Positions 46,774-55,782 of a stretch of 61,415 nt of DNA are shown here, one piece after another. How positions within the stretch are numbered: position 1 is the first letter of the stretch; the number at the start of each line of letters is the position of its first letter. Source of the stretch: Sulfuriferula sp. (lineage in GTDB: Bacteria; Pseudomonadota; Gammaproteobacteria; Burkholderiales; Sulfuriferulaceae); the NCBI GenBank assembly GCA_013140765.1, contig JABFSE010000011.1, positions 1-61,415 of the forward strand, written 5' to 3'. The notes below the pieces were generated by a model. That model did no database searches. It worked only from the letters and a program-made list of their open reading frames with translations, and had not been told where the DNA came from. Position numbers and translations under genes: made by a program.

Positions 46774-47690
46774 ATCACAATAATGGACAAAAACACGTAC
46801 CGAAGACCACGGGTCATGCTTGGGATGGCGACTTGCAAGAGTATAACAACCCTGTGCCTAAATGGTGGTTGGTCGCTTTTTATATCAGTGTGGCGGCGGC
46901 AGTTATTTACTGGTTTTTATACCCAGCATGGCCTGTAGGTGGTAGCTATACCAAAGGTTTCGACACGATTACTTACGTGAATGACAAAGGCGAAACAAAA
47001 ACAACACACTGGAATACGCGTGCGTTGTTGATGAAAGAAACCAATGAGGCGGTTGCTGCGCAAAAACCTTATTACACTAAAGTAGCTAATACACCTTTTG
47101 AAAAAGTCACGTTAGACCCTGAGTTAAACAGCTTTGTGGTGTCAGCGGGTAAGCAGTTGTTCTCAGATAACTGTGCGGCATGTCATCAACAAGGCGGTGC
47201 GGGTAAAGTGGGTTTTGCACCCAACTTGACCGATGATGATTGGTTGTATGGTGGTAAATTTGTGAATATCCAGCACACTATCATCGGCGGTCGTCATGGT
47301 TACATGCCACCATTTGCTGAAGTGTTGAATGATCAACAAATTAAGCAATTAAGTGATTACGTATTGAGCTTGTCAAAAATCGTTGTTGATCCAGCCAGTG
47401 CACAAGCAGGTAATGCTTTGTTTCATTCTGAAACTGCCGCATGTTATTATTGTCATGGCGATAATGCCAAAGGTCGTCAGGAAATTGGTTCGGCTAACTT
47501 AACTGACAGGATTTGGTTGTGGGCTAACGTGCCAGGTGCTAATACCATTGCCGATAAAGAAGCGGCAGTACAGAGCGTGATACGCAAAGGCTTGAATAGA
47601 GGTGTAATGCCAGCTTGGCAAGACCGTTTGTCGGCTGATCAGATTAAATTGCTGACTGTTTATGTGCATGAATTGGGCGGCGGTAAGTAA
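46770..47690 (+). CDS. ccoP: cbb3 oxidase subunit III (di-haem)
   Basis: 306 residues. N-terminal helix (WWLVAFYISVAAAVIYWFL), then two haem c domains with C135-AA-C138-H139 and C225-YY-C228-H229. Receives electrons from soluble cytochrome c. A terminator follows at 47733. Confidence 0.96.
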   Translation: MNHNNGQKHVPKTTGHAWDGDLQEYNNPVPKWWLVAFYISVAAAVIYWFLYPAWPVGGSYTKGFDTITYVNDKGETKTTHWNTRALLMKETNEAVAAQKPYYTKVANTPFEKVTLDPELNSFVVSAGKQLFSDNCAACHQQGGAGKVGFAPNLTDDDWLYGGKFVNIQHTIIGGRHGYMPPFAEVLNDQQIKQLSDYVLSLSKIVVDPASAQAGNALFHSETAACYYCHGDNAKGRQEIGSANLTDRIWLWANVPGANTIADKEAAVQSVIRKGLNRGVMPAWQDRLSADQIKLLTVYVHELGGGK

Positions 47691-47732
47691 GACTGCTGAC
47701 AGCTATGTACCTTTATAATCAGTAAACGTGAT

Positions 47733-47758
47733 AGCCCCCGCTTAGTACGGGGGTTTTT
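47733..47758 (+). terminator. Terminator after ccoNOQP
   Basis: CCCCCG and CGGGGG with a 7-base loop and a TTTTT tail, 42 bases after ccoP. It separates the structural subunits from the assembly genes, so ccoG onward may need its own promoter or readthrough. Confidence 0.82.
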
Positions 47759-47774
47759 GCATTATGGAGTGAAA

Positions 47775-49214
47775 ATGACGACAGGCACGACACACACAAT
47801 TAAATTCTACGATAAGGCGCAACCTATCGTCACGCGTTCGGTAAAGGGCAAGTTTCGTAACTTTAAGTCTTTTGTACTAGTGCTGGCGTATAGCATTTAT
47901 TTCGGCTTGCCTTGGTTGCCTTGGCACAGAATAGATGCCGCTTCGCAAGCCGTCATGTTTGACTTGGATAGCCGCCGTTTTTTTATTTTTGATTTAGTTG
48001 TTTACCCGCAAAATGTGTTCTGGTTGGCGATATTACTGTTTATCGCGGCCGTGATACTGTTTTTTGCTACTACTTTAATTGGACGGGCATTTTGCGGTTA
48101 TTTCTGTTTTCAGACTTTGTGGACAGACTTGTTTATTTGGGTAGAGCAGTTTATACAAGGTGAGCGTCCAGCGCGTTTACGCTTGAAAAAACAGGCGTGG
48201 GATGCAGAAAAAATCTTGAAAGTGGGTGGTACGCATCTAGTTTGGTTGCTCATTGCCTTTTGGACGGGCATGACCTTTGTGTTGTATTACGGCTATGCAC
48301 CTGATTTACTGCATCGTTTTTTCATCGGGCAAGCGGCAACTGCGGCGTATATCGGTGTTATCGGTTTGATGTTGAGTACCTACGCGGCGGCGGCATTTAT
48401 GCGTGAGCAGATTTGTGCATATGTGTGTCCATATGGGCGGTTTCAGAGTGTGATGTACGAGGCTGAAACTTTGGCAGTGGCATACGATGTGCGTCGTGGT
48501 GAAGGCGAAAAAGGCAGAATCTCCCCTAAGGGTGACTTAAAAGACAGAACTAACAGAGTCGCGCAAGGGCATGGCGATTGTATCGATTGCGGCTTTTGTG
48601 TGCAGGTCTGCCCTGCGGGGATAGATATACGCGAAGGTTTGCAGTATCGCTGTATTTCTTGCGGTTTGTGTATAGATGCGTGTAACAATATCATGGACTC
48701 CATGGGCTATCCCCAAGGTTTGATACGTTATGATTCCGAGGCGAATTTAGCGCAGGATAAGCCCAAACCAGCCGCAGTGAGTTGGAAGCGCTGGAAGGTT
48801 GCGGGTTACTTGACTGCGATATTGGTGATGACGGCAGGCTTATTCTATAGTGTCCACGAGCGCACTGAGTTTGAAGTCAGTGTGCAACAGATACGTCAGC
48901 CTTTATTCGTGATTTTGTCGAGTGGCGAAGTGCGTAACCGCTACCAAATACACTTGACCAATAAAACTGATCATAATGTAGTGTATAGCATCACCGCTAA
49001 AAATTTACCTGCTAATGCGTTGGATATAGGTGCTATGCAAAATGTGACTGTGCATAGCGGTAAAAGCGTTATTGTGCAAGCCAGTGTGAAACTTCAGCCT
49101 GAATTGGCTGACAAATATAAGAATTTTGAGTTTGTGATACAGTCACTCACTAATCCTGCTGATAAATCGGTTGAGGCGGCAAGTTTTTATAATGAGCATC
49201 CTGATACAAACTAA
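47775..49214 (+). CDS. ccoG: Cytochrome oxidase accessory ferredoxin CcoG
   Basis: 479 residues from the ATG at 47775 with GGAG nine bases upstream. Membrane part (YCGYFCFQTLWTDLF, the conserved CGYxCPQ-like signature), a central 2[4Fe-4S] region (CIDCGFCVQVCPAGID and CISCGLCIDACNNI), then a C-terminal immunoglobulin-like domain. Probably reduces copper for CcoN assembly. Confidence 0.95.
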   Translation: MTTGTTHTIKFYDKAQPIVTRSVKGKFRNFKSFVLVLAYSIYFGLPWLPWHRIDAASQAVMFDLDSRRFFIFDLVVYPQNVFWLAILLFIAAVILFFATTLIGRAFCGYFCFQTLWTDLFIWVEQFIQGERPARLRLKKQAWDAEKILKVGGTHLVWLLIAFWTGMTFVLYYGYAPDLLHRFFIGQAATAAYIGVIGLMLSTYAAAAFMREQICAYVCPYGRFQSVMYEAETLAVAYDVRRGEGEKGRISPKGDLKDRTNRVAQGHGDCIDCGFCVQVCPAGIDIREGLQYRCISCGLCIDACNNIMDSMGYPQGLIRYDSEANLAQDKPKPAAVSWKRWKVAGYLTAILVMTAGLFYSVHERTEFEVSVQQIRQPLFVILSSGEVRNRYQIHLTNKTDHNVVYSITAKNLPANALDIGAMQNVTVHSGKSVIVQASVKLQPELADKYKNFEFVIQSLTNPADKSVEAASFYNEHPDTN

Positions 49215-49246
49215 GCAAACAGACGTAGCATAAAAGGTGATTAAGT

Positions 49247-50041
49247 ATGAGTTTAATAGAAACTTTGTTTGGCGGTGTCGTTGCCGTTATCGTGATTCAT
49301 TGGGTATTGGGTCGATTTAATTTGCCGAATTACTGGCGCGGTGTGTTGTCTGCGGCCGTGGTGAGTACGTCGATATTGGCGTATAGTCTGATTAACGAAC
49401 TGAGCTTAGATACCGTTTCCATACACTTAGCCGTGTTTTTATCCACCGCAACAGTGATGACTTTACTGACGGGTGCAAAAAAAGAAGCATCCAAAAAAAT
49501 GCACTGGATACCTAAGATATTTGTGGGTTTTTTCGTAATACTTTTTGTTGTCGATAGTGCTTTTGTATCTATCTCTACCAATGGAGTGACTACGCGGGTG
49601 GCAAGCTGGTTTTTGCCTAAAGCTAAGGAACATCCTGTTTATACTGCTTTTTCTGGTGTGACTCGGCATGATGAGCACGCGGGCGCACCTGAAGCACAGC
49701 ATCTTAAACAGCTGTCGAGCCTGCAAGCCTTGGGGTGGAAAATAGAAGTCACAGGAACGAATAACTTGATTGCTGGACAAGACAAAACCAATGCGATTAC
49801 CGTTAATTTGCGTGATAAGCAGGCGCAACCTATCGTGAATGCCGATGTGCAAATACAGTTTTTTCGGGCGGGCAATGTCGCGGCAGTTGCTGATAGTCGT
49901 TTAGATGACGGTGGTTTAGGGCATTATGCGGGCCAATTCAGCCTGCCACATTCAGGTAGTTGGATTATGCGCACTACTATAGAAGCTGAAGGTAAACGCT
50001 TAGAAGTCGATCGTGATGTGATGGTTAGTAAAGCAGTATAA
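49247..50041 (+). CDS. FixH-domain protein with a four-helix membrane extension
   Basis: 264 residues. Four hydrophobic segments (about 7-24, 32-50, 57-77, 88-110) precede a periplasmic FixH-like domain (about 165-255, WKIEVTGTNNLIAGQDKTN, PHSGSWIMRTTIEAEGKRLEVDRDV). Ordinary FixH has a single helix and about 160 residues, so this is longer. Sits between ccoG and ccoI, the normal FixH place in cbb3 assembly. The extra membrane part could be lineage-specific. Confidence 0.75.
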   Translation: MSLIETLFGGVVAVIVIHWVLGRFNLPNYWRGVLSAAVVSTSILAYSLINELSLDTVSIHLAVFLSTATVMTLLTGAKKEASKKMHWIPKIFVGFFVILFVVDSAFVSISTNGVTTRVASWFLPKAKEHPVYTAFSGVTRHDEHAGAPEAQHLKQLSSLQALGWKIEVTGTNNLIAGQDKTNAITVNLRDKQAQPIVNADVQIQFFRAGNVAAVADSRLDDGGLGHYAGQFSLPHSGSWIMRTTIEAEGKRLEVDRDVMVSKAV

Positions 50042-52456
50042 GTGGCTATAGTAAAATCATGTTATCACTGTGGCTTGCCCGTTCCGCCGCAGGTTGATTT
50101 CTATGTGAAAATAAATAGCGAAAAACACGCTATGTGTTGCCGTGGTTGTCAGGCGGTGGCGCAGTCTATCGTTGATAATGGCCTAGGTGCTTATTACCAA
50201 AACCGCACTGCTATGCCTGCGAGCGGGCATGAGGTGTTGCCTGACGAACTCAAAAAACTAACGCTATACGACCATCCCGATATACAACGTAGCTTCGTCA
50301 TAAGTGCAGGTGAGCATAGCAAAGAAGCTGTGTTGATATTGGAAGGCATTACCTGCGCCGCCTGTATCTGGCTGAATGAACGTCATATACGCCAACTCGA
50401 TGGCGTGCTGTCGGTAGAGGTGAATTATGCCAGCCATCGTGCGCGCGTGTCTTGGGATGAGCGACGCATCAATTTATCGACTATCCTCAAAGAAATACAA
50501 TTACTAGGTTATAACGCCCATCCTTACAATGCGCACCATGCTGATGAGTTGCGTAAGAAAAATAAGAAAAAAGATTTACAGCGTATTGCCATAGCAGGCA
50601 TAGCCGCCGCTCAAGTGATGATGTTGGCGGTGGGTTTGTATGCGGGTGGTTGGTATGGTATTTCGGCGGACATGGTCGTGTTGTTGCGCTGGTTTAGTTT
50701 AATGCTGACTATTCCCGTGGTGACATTTGCCGCGATGCCGTTTTATCGTTCAGCTTGGAGTGGGCTTAAATCAGGGCATTTGAATATGGATGTGCCTGTT
50801 GCCTTGGCGATAGTGACGGCTTTTGTGGGTAGTCTGTGGGTGACGGTGATGGGCGGCGTGCATGTGTATTATGACACCATAGGCATGTTTACTTTGTTCC
50901 TGTTATCTACACGTATGCTAGAAACGGGTGCGCGTGAAAAATCAGTTGAAGCGGCTGAAAACTTATTAAAACTCCAGCCCGCCATGGCGATGCGCATACA
51001 AGCAGGTCAGCAGGATTACGTTCCCGTGATGCAGTTGCTAATGGGAGATTTGATATTAGTCAAAGCAGGTGAGGCGGTGGCCGCCGACGGTATCGTCGTT
51101 GAGGGTGCGTCGAGTACCGATGAATCTTTATTGACGGGCGAGTCACGGGCGATACCAAAATCAGTCGATTGTACGGTGATTGCGGGCAGTATGAATTTAG
51201 AAAGCCCGTTGATAGTCAAAGTCACAGGCGTAGGTGAAGACACTGTATTGGCAGGCATAGTGCGCTTGGTCGATAAAGCGCAAGCAGAAAAGCCAAAAAT
51301 AGCGCATTTAGCCGATAAAGTCGCGAGCTGGTTCACTTGGGTGATATTGGGATTTGCGCTATTAGTGGGGCTGATATGGTTGAATGTTGACCAAGCGCAG
51401 GCATTTGAAATTGTATTATCCGTACTCGTCGTGACTTGTCCTTGCGCCTTGTCTTTAGCCGTTCCCGCCGCCCTTGCCGCAGCAGGATCGCATCTGATTA
51501 AGCGCGGTATTTTAGTGTTGCGTGGTCATGCTATGGAAACGTTAGCACAAGTCACCCATGTGGTGTTTGATAAAACAGGTACGCTGACCGTGGGCAGGCC
51601 GCAAATAGTGGCCATTTACCCGTTGGCGGATAAAAGCGAAACCCAAAGTTTGCTGATAGCGGCGAGCTTAGAGCAAACCTCAGAGCATCCGTTAGCGCGT
51701 GCCTTTATGCAGCGTGTCGATAATCAACAGTTATTAGCAGTTAGTAATGCGAATAATGTTGCTGGTTTGGGTATCTCGGGCGAGATTGATGGCGTGACTT
51801 ACACTATCGGCAATCAAGTTTACGCGAGTGCGGGGTTGGCTAGTGATACGGCACAATTAACCAACGTAGCGGCGGGTGCAACCTTGGTGTGGTTGTGTGA
51901 TGCTACTCAAGTGATAGCCGTTTTTGCATTAGCCGACACTTTACGAGCGGATGCCTTGGCAACGATTACCGCCTTAAAAGAGCGTGGTATCGGTGTGAGC
52001 ATATTGTCTGGCGATGCGCCGCAGGCGGTGGCTCATGCGGCACTGCAACTCGGCGTGACTGATTATCTGGCGCAACAACCACCACAAGCCAAATTTGAAC
52101 AATTGCAGAAATTGCAACAACAAGGTCATATTGTGGCGATGGTGGGTGACGGTGTCAACGATGCGCCTGTGTTATCAGGTGCGCAAGTGTCCTTTGCCAT
52201 GGGGTCGGGTACTGACGTTGCCAGCCAGAGTAGTGATATTGTTTTGCTCTCCAGCAAGCTCACCGATGTAGTGACTGCGTTGGATATGGGCAAAAGCACC
52301 TTGGCAGTGATGCGGCAGAATTTATTTTGGGCGGCGGCGTATAATTTAATCGCCTTGCCGTTTGCCGCGATGGGTTATGTATCGCCTTGGGTAGCGGCGT
52401 TGGGCATGTCTATTAGCTCATTGATAGTCGTGTTGAACGCGCTACGTTTACGTTAA
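50042..52456 (+). CDS. ccoI: Copper P1B-type ATPase for cbb3 assembly
   Basis: 804 residues, GTG start adjoining the upstream stop. Cys-rich N-terminus (CYHCGLPVPP, CCRGCQ), an HMA domain with GITCAACIW, eight helices with TCPCALSLA (metal-path CPC), DKTGTLTVG (phosphorylation) and GDGVNDAPVLSG (hinge). CcoI/FixI exports copper for the binuclear centre rather than for detoxification, as its position indicates. Confidence 0.95.
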   Translation: MAIVKSCYHCGLPVPPQVDFYVKINSEKHAMCCRGCQAVAQSIVDNGLGAYYQNRTAMPASGHEVLPDELKKLTLYDHPDIQRSFVISAGEHSKEAVLILEGITCAACIWLNERHIRQLDGVLSVEVNYASHRARVSWDERRINLSTILKEIQLLGYNAHPYNAHHADELRKKNKKKDLQRIAIAGIAAAQVMMLAVGLYAGGWYGISADMVVLLRWFSLMLTIPVVTFAAMPFYRSAWSGLKSGHLNMDVPVALAIVTAFVGSLWVTVMGGVHVYYDTIGMFTLFLLSTRMLETGAREKSVEAAENLLKLQPAMAMRIQAGQQDYVPVMQLLMGDLILVKAGEAVAADGIVVEGASSTDESLLTGESRAIPKSVDCTVIAGSMNLESPLIVKVTGVGEDTVLAGIVRLVDKAQAEKPKIAHLADKVASWFTWVILGFALLVGLIWLNVDQAQAFEIVLSVLVVTCPCALSLAVPAALAAAGSHLIKRGILVLRGHAMETLAQVTHVVFDKTGTLTVGRPQIVAIYPLADKSETQSLLIAASLEQTSEHPLARAFMQRVDNQQLLAVSNANNVAGLGISGEIDGVTYTIGNQVYASAGLASDTAQLTNVAAGATLVWLCDATQVIAVFALADTLRADALATITALKERGIGVSILSGDAPQAVAHAALQLGVTDYLAQQPPQAKFEQLQKLQQQGHIVAMVGDGVNDAPVLSGAQVSFAMGSGTDVASQSSDIVLLSSKLTDVVTALDMGKSTLAVMRQNLFWAAAYNLIALPFAAMGYVSPWVAALGMSISSLIVVLNALRLR

Positions 52457-52465
52457 GGAATCAAG

Positions 52466-52669
52466 ATGACGACATCCACATTGGTGTTTTTACTGGCTAT
52501 GACTGCAATTTTTATTGTATTTATGGTGTTGGGTATATTCTGGGCTATCAAAAGCGGGCAATTTGACGACTTAGATGGCCCCGCGCAACGCATCCTGATG
52601 GATGAAGACGACCCCATGCTACCCAGCGTTGCCGACGAGCAGGCAGATTGCGTAACCCACCCAAAATAG
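52466..52669 (+). CDS. ccoS: cbb3 oxidase maturation protein CcoS
   Basis: 67 residues with one helix (LVFLLAMTAIFIVFMVLGIFW) and then WAIKSGQFDDLDGPAQRIL, the CcoS signature. Needed for haem and copper insertion. Starts nine bases after ccoI. Confidence 0.94.
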   Translation: MTTSTLVFLLAMTAIFIVFMVLGIFWAIKSGQFDDLDGPAQRILMDEDDPMLPSVADEQADCVTHPK

Positions 52670-52718
52670 TTTACAATTCGGCTAAGATTTTTAGCTTATT
52701 ATTTTAGAGGAAATAACG

Positions 52719-52826
52719 ATGAAAGAATTTTTATTCGGCGACGACAGCCCTATGCCATTAGGTATTACGGTTGCTTTAATTACCACTGCTTGGTTGAGCT
52801 TTTTGTCTGTGGTTATTTTTGGTTAA
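52719..52826 (+). CDS. 35-residue membrane peptide downstream of ccoS
   Basis: Small gene ATG 52719 to TAA 52824-52826: polar start (MKEFLFGDDSPMPLG), then one membrane helix ending in IFG. AGAGG lies eight bases before the ATG and a strong terminator follows. It is the last gene of the oxidase locus in the same direction, 49 bases after ccoS. Resembles tiny accessory subunits of cbb3 oxidases (CcoM-like in size, not clearly in sequence). Not recognised; a role in the oxidase is inference. Confidence 0.68.
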   Translation: MKEFLFGDDSPMPLGITVALITTAWLSFLSVVIFG

Positions 52827-52842
52827 ATCATCACCACACAAC

Positions 52843-52875
52843 AAAAAACCCGCGAGCTAACCTCGCGGGTTTTTT
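52843..52875. terminator. Bidirectional terminator ending the oxidase locus
   Basis: AAAAAACCCGCGAG and CTCGCGGGTTTTTT, five-base loop; lies between the converging small peptide and DUF1841 genes and can serve both. Confidence 0.9.
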
Positions 52876-52902
52876 CTTAATTACACCGTCATTAAATCTG
52901 GC

Positions 52903-53334
52903 TTAAGCTGTTTTTTTCGTTAAGCATTCAAAATAAATGGCAGGGTCAAAGGCGGTTTGATGTCGTTGAGCTTGCCATATCATTTCTGCTAAACAATCCA
53001 TCATTTCATGCTGTGCCTGCATTTCATTTTGGTGGCGTGCGACTAGCTGTTGATAAAATCCACGCACGCCAGCGGGTTGGTCTATTGCCAGCTGTTCTTG
53101 TATTGCTAAGTGCATGGATAGGTGTAGGAATGGGTTGGTTTCGCCTAATTCGGGTGGATAGTCTTGTTCGGCATAGCGTTCGGCTTGGTTGAGCAGGCTG
53201 TGGTATTCAGGATGCGCTAACATAATATCGAGTGCTGTAAATTCTGCACCAGCCAAGGGTAGTTTGTCTTGATGTTTACGCCATGTGCTAAAGTAAAATT
53301 GGCGTGCGTCTTGTCGCGACGGGTTAAATATCAT
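52903..53334 (-). CDS. DUF1841 family protein
   Basis: 143 residues from the ATG at 53334 (MIFNPSRQDARQFYFSTWRK), the family start; a further in-frame start at 53349 adds five residues. Motif HPEYHSLLNQAERYAEQDY and NPFLHLSMHLAIQEQLA, with HQNEMQAQHEMMDCLAEMIWQAQ near the end. Function unknown; His-rich pattern might bind metal. Overlaps the FIST gene end by 11 bases. Confidence 0.85.
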   Translation of the reverse strand: MIFNPSRQDARQFYFSTWRKHQDKLPLAGAEFTALDIMLAHPEYHSLLNQAERYAEQDYPPELGETNPFLHLSMHLAIQEQLAIDQPAGVRGFYQQLVARHQNEMQAQHEMMDCLAEMIWQAQRHQTAFDPAIYFECLTKKTA

Positions 53335-54412
53335 AATGAAACAGTCCAAAAACGGTGGCGTATTCTAGTAGTTGATTGCTGTCATTGAGCCAACAGATTT
53401 CGCCGTTACCATAAAAGCCAATAAACGGCATGGCCGGGTAGTTGTTTTGTATGACGGCGATGTCTTTATCTACGCCGCCGTAAAAGCTAGGTCCGCGTCC
53501 AGAGGAGCTGGTGACGATGGCAAACTGCGGCGTATGGGCTAAAATTTGCTCGGTTCTGTCGAGTGCGACGCGCATACTGCGTTCGGCGGCTAAAGGTTGG
53601 CGGATAGCCCAGAACATTTGACTGCCTACCGCTAAACGCGATGCCAAGGTGACGGAGCTGTCATCAGGGTTGGTGGCGATGACGGGAATGAGTCGATAGC
53701 GACCATCCATGAGTGCGGTGTCAGGATCGCCATAGATTTCTGCCGCCATAATCAGGTGTATCGGTAGTCGCGGCAGTTCGCGTATTTCTAGTGGTAGTTC
53801 ACGCGCCAATAAATTGAGTGCGTATTGGCGACCTAAGCTCAATACGTCGTAACCATTGCTCGCGGTGACGGTGACGGGTGCGGTTAAGGCGCGTATGCCA
53901 TGCGATAAGCCTATCGCGCCGGTGGTGTTGGGTAAGCTCAATTCGCAATGCCCTGCTGGGTTGACTTTGCTGTTATTCCATACTTTGTATAATCCGCTAC
54001 CTGTGGCATCTCCCGCTACGCCTCCAAAACGTTGTCCTGGTGATTTAATCCAATGATGGTTAATCGCATTGGGCGCGGTGAGCGCGAGTAGCGTGTCATC
54101 GGCTTTAGGTGTGTGTGCGGTGTTTAAGTGCAGATTGCCGCTAAATACCATCGCGGCGGCGGCGGGAGCATCGAGTACCCAGTCTTGCTCGGTGAATATG
54201 CCCGCAGCACTGCAACCGCTGATTTGCATACACTGGCTTTGGCGTGACGCAGCTAATAATGCGGGCTGTGGGTCGCGGGCAAATGCGTCACTTAAGAACA
54301 GTAATACGCTATTGGCATGGCTAATGCCAAGTTTATTCATGGCGTTAGCCACTGCTTGTGCTGCAATGGCGGGGTCAGCTGTTTTGCCTGTGGCGATACC
54401 TGTGGCTATCAT
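53324..54412 (-). CDS. FIST-domain signal protein
   Basis: 362 residues. FIST N domain (SVLLFLSDAFARDPQPALLA, then QISGCSAAGIF) and FIST C domain (AIVTSSSGRGPSFYGG, FIGFYGNGEICWLN). Such domains are predicted sensory modules for amino-acid-like ligands, usually fused to signalling domains, but no output domain is seen here. Start overlaps the nth stop by four bases. Confidence 0.85.
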   Translation of the reverse strand: MIATGIATGKTADPAIAAQAVANAMNKLGISHANSVLLFLSDAFARDPQPALLAASRQSQCMQISGCSAAGIFTEQDWVLDAPAAAAMVFSGNLHLNTAHTPKADDTLLALTAPNAINHHWIKSPGQRFGGVAGDATGSGLYKVWNNSKVNPAGHCELSLPNTTGAIGLSHGIRALTAPVTVTASNGYDVLSLGRQYALNLLARELPLEIRELPRLPIHLIMAAEIYGDPDTALMDGRYRLIPVIATNPDDSSVTLASRLAVGSQMFWAIRQPLAAERSMRVALDRTEQILAHTPQFAIVTSSSGRGPSFYGGVDKDIAVIQNNYPAMPFIGFYGNGEICWLNDSNQLLEYATVFGLFHYDI

Positions 54413-55065
54413 GCTGTTTTATCTTTGAATTTGCATAAGTCTGCGACGATGCAATGACTGCAATCAGGTTTGCGTGCTTTGCAAGTGTAGCGACCATGCA
54501 GTATGAGCCAATGATGCGCGTTGAGCATGTAATCTTTGGGAATCGCTTTCATGAGTTTTTGCTCAACTATTAGCACGGTTTTCCCCGGCGCCAACCCCAT
54601 ACGATTGGAGACGCGAAAAATGTGCGTATCGACAGCCATGACGGGCTCGCCAAAGGCGGTGTTAAGTATGACGTTGGCTGTTTTGCGCCCTACGCCAGGT
54701 AGCGCTTCAAGTGCGGTGCGGTCATGCGGGACGACGCTGTGGTGTTGTGTTAATAGTATGTTGCAGGTAGCGATTAAATGCTTGGCTTTGCTTTTGTATA
54801 AACCGATGTGTTGTATATAGTCAGCTAAACGCGATTCACCCAGTGCGTAGATGCTGGCGGGGGTGTTAGCGACTGGAAATAAGATGCGTGTTGCGATATT
54901 GACGCTTTTATCAGTGGCTTGCGCAGAAAGTAGTACCGCTACCAATAATTCAAATGTGCTGTGGTATTCGAGTTCGGTGGTAGGATTGGGGTTGGCCGCC
55001 GCGAAACGGGAAAATATCTCGCGGCGTTGTGGTGCTGTCAGTTTAGAAATGACGGAACCAACCAA
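54409..55065 (-). CDS. nth: Endonuclease III
   Basis: 218 residues with a TTG start inside the preceding gene's end. DNA glycosylase/AP lyase: AVLLSAQATDKSVN, LPGVGRKTANVILNTAFGEPVMAVDTHIFRVSNR (HhH with catalytic Lys/Asp) and four Cys for [4Fe-4S] (C-KARKPDC-SHC-IVADLC). The exact start is unsure, the body is certain. Confidence 0.95.
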   Translation of the reverse strand: MVGSVISKLTAPQRREIFSRFAAANPNPTTELEYHSTFELLVAVLLSAQATDKSVNIATRILFPVANTPASIYALGESRLADYIQHIGLYKSKAKHLIATCNILLTQHHSVVPHDRTALEALPGVGRKTANVILNTAFGEPVMAVDTHIFRVSNRMGLAPGKTVLIVEQKLMKAIPKDYMLNAHHWLILHGRYTCKARKPDCSHCIVADLCKFKDKTA

Positions 55066-55459
55066 TGTCTGGCGATGCTGGACGTGGATTTTGTTTTGCT
55101 TCTTCTTCTAGCTTATGCAAAAAATGGTGATGTTCTTCTTCTAGTTTGTGCATAGCATCATCAGACATTTTACCGAACAGGGTGCCAGTAATGAAGCCGC
55201 CTAAGTCAATAAGCGTAGTCGCCCATAAACCTTGACGCAAATGAAAGTCAGTATGTGAATGTTGACCGTAAGGGAATTCGTTGAATGCATAACCTTTGGT
55301 GGTTTTCAAATCAGCATCGTTCATGACGAAGTTTTTTGCCCAGTCATACCAGAATTTATAATACTTTTCTTGCATCGTGGTATTGAGGTTGTGACGATCG
55401 TAAAAACCAAACACGCTTACACGGTTAGTATTGCCGCTGAAAGGGAAATGACCTGACAT
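55043..55459 (-). CDS. Unrecognised 138-residue protein
   Basis: No family recognised. Opens with a polar, aromatic region (SVFGFYDRHNLNTTMQEKYYKF), has WYDWAKNFVMND, a central LIDLGGFITGTLFG hydrophobic stretch, and a basic/acidic His-rich helix (HKLEEEHHHFLHKLEEEAK) before a C-terminal aromatic tail. The hydrophobic piece is too short to be sure of a membrane helix. Overlaps nth by 23 bases. The His-rich coil may bind metal, which is speculation. Confidence 0.6.
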   Translation of the reverse strand: MSGHFPFSGNTNRVSVFGFYDRHNLNTTMQEKYYKFWYDWAKNFVMNDADLKTTKGYAFNEFPYGQHSHTDFHLRQGLWATTLIDLGGFITGTLFGKMSDDAMHKLEEEHHHFLHKLEEEAKQNPRPASPDIGWFRHF

Positions 55460-55571
55460 ACCTAACGTCCTTCATGATAGTGAAAAATCGTATTCTAACC
55501 TGTTTTTTTGTATTTAGTAATATCGCAGGCTTATTGCCGAGGTAAGTGCCTATCAAATTGATTTGTAAGCC

Positions 55572-55590
55572 TTTAGCCAGCGAGGCTAAA
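55572..55590. repeat. Hairpin upstream of nrdA region
   Basis: TTTAGCC and GGCTAAA with an AGCGA loop; no T-run on either strand after it. May be an operator or transcript hairpin. Confidence 0.4.
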
Positions 55591-55661
55591 AATAAGCTAA
55601 ATTAGCACTTGCGGGAATGTGAGGTAATTACTACAATTAGTGGATTGTTTGATGGTTGGTT

Positions 55662-55735
55662 ACTATATATTGTGTATATGTTGCGTATATGTTGCGTATA
55701 TGTAGGTGACTAACCTGTTTATAACTTGTGCATAA
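55662..55735 (+). promoter_or_regulatory. nrdA control region: NrdR-type box, tandem repeats and DnaA box
   Basis: ACTATATATTGTGT (55662-55675) fits the NrdR box consensus aCwAtATaTwGtGt. Immediately after it an 11-bp unit TTG(T/C)GTATATG is repeated three times (55670-55702). TTATGCACA, a perfect DnaA box, is on the minus strand at 55727-55735. GTGCATA also occurs twice, ten bases apart (55728-55744). The rest of 55460-55661 holds the hairpin and no gene. Confidence 0.6.
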
Positions 55736-55782
55736 AAGTGCATATTCTAGTGTGTGTTCCATATAATTAAAGGAGATTATCC

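Noticed and set aside
55670-55735. Iterons plus DnaA box as a replication origin
   Set aside because: Only three short repeats and one DnaA box, no A/T unwinding region or replication gene; position directly before nrdA explains them better as regulation.
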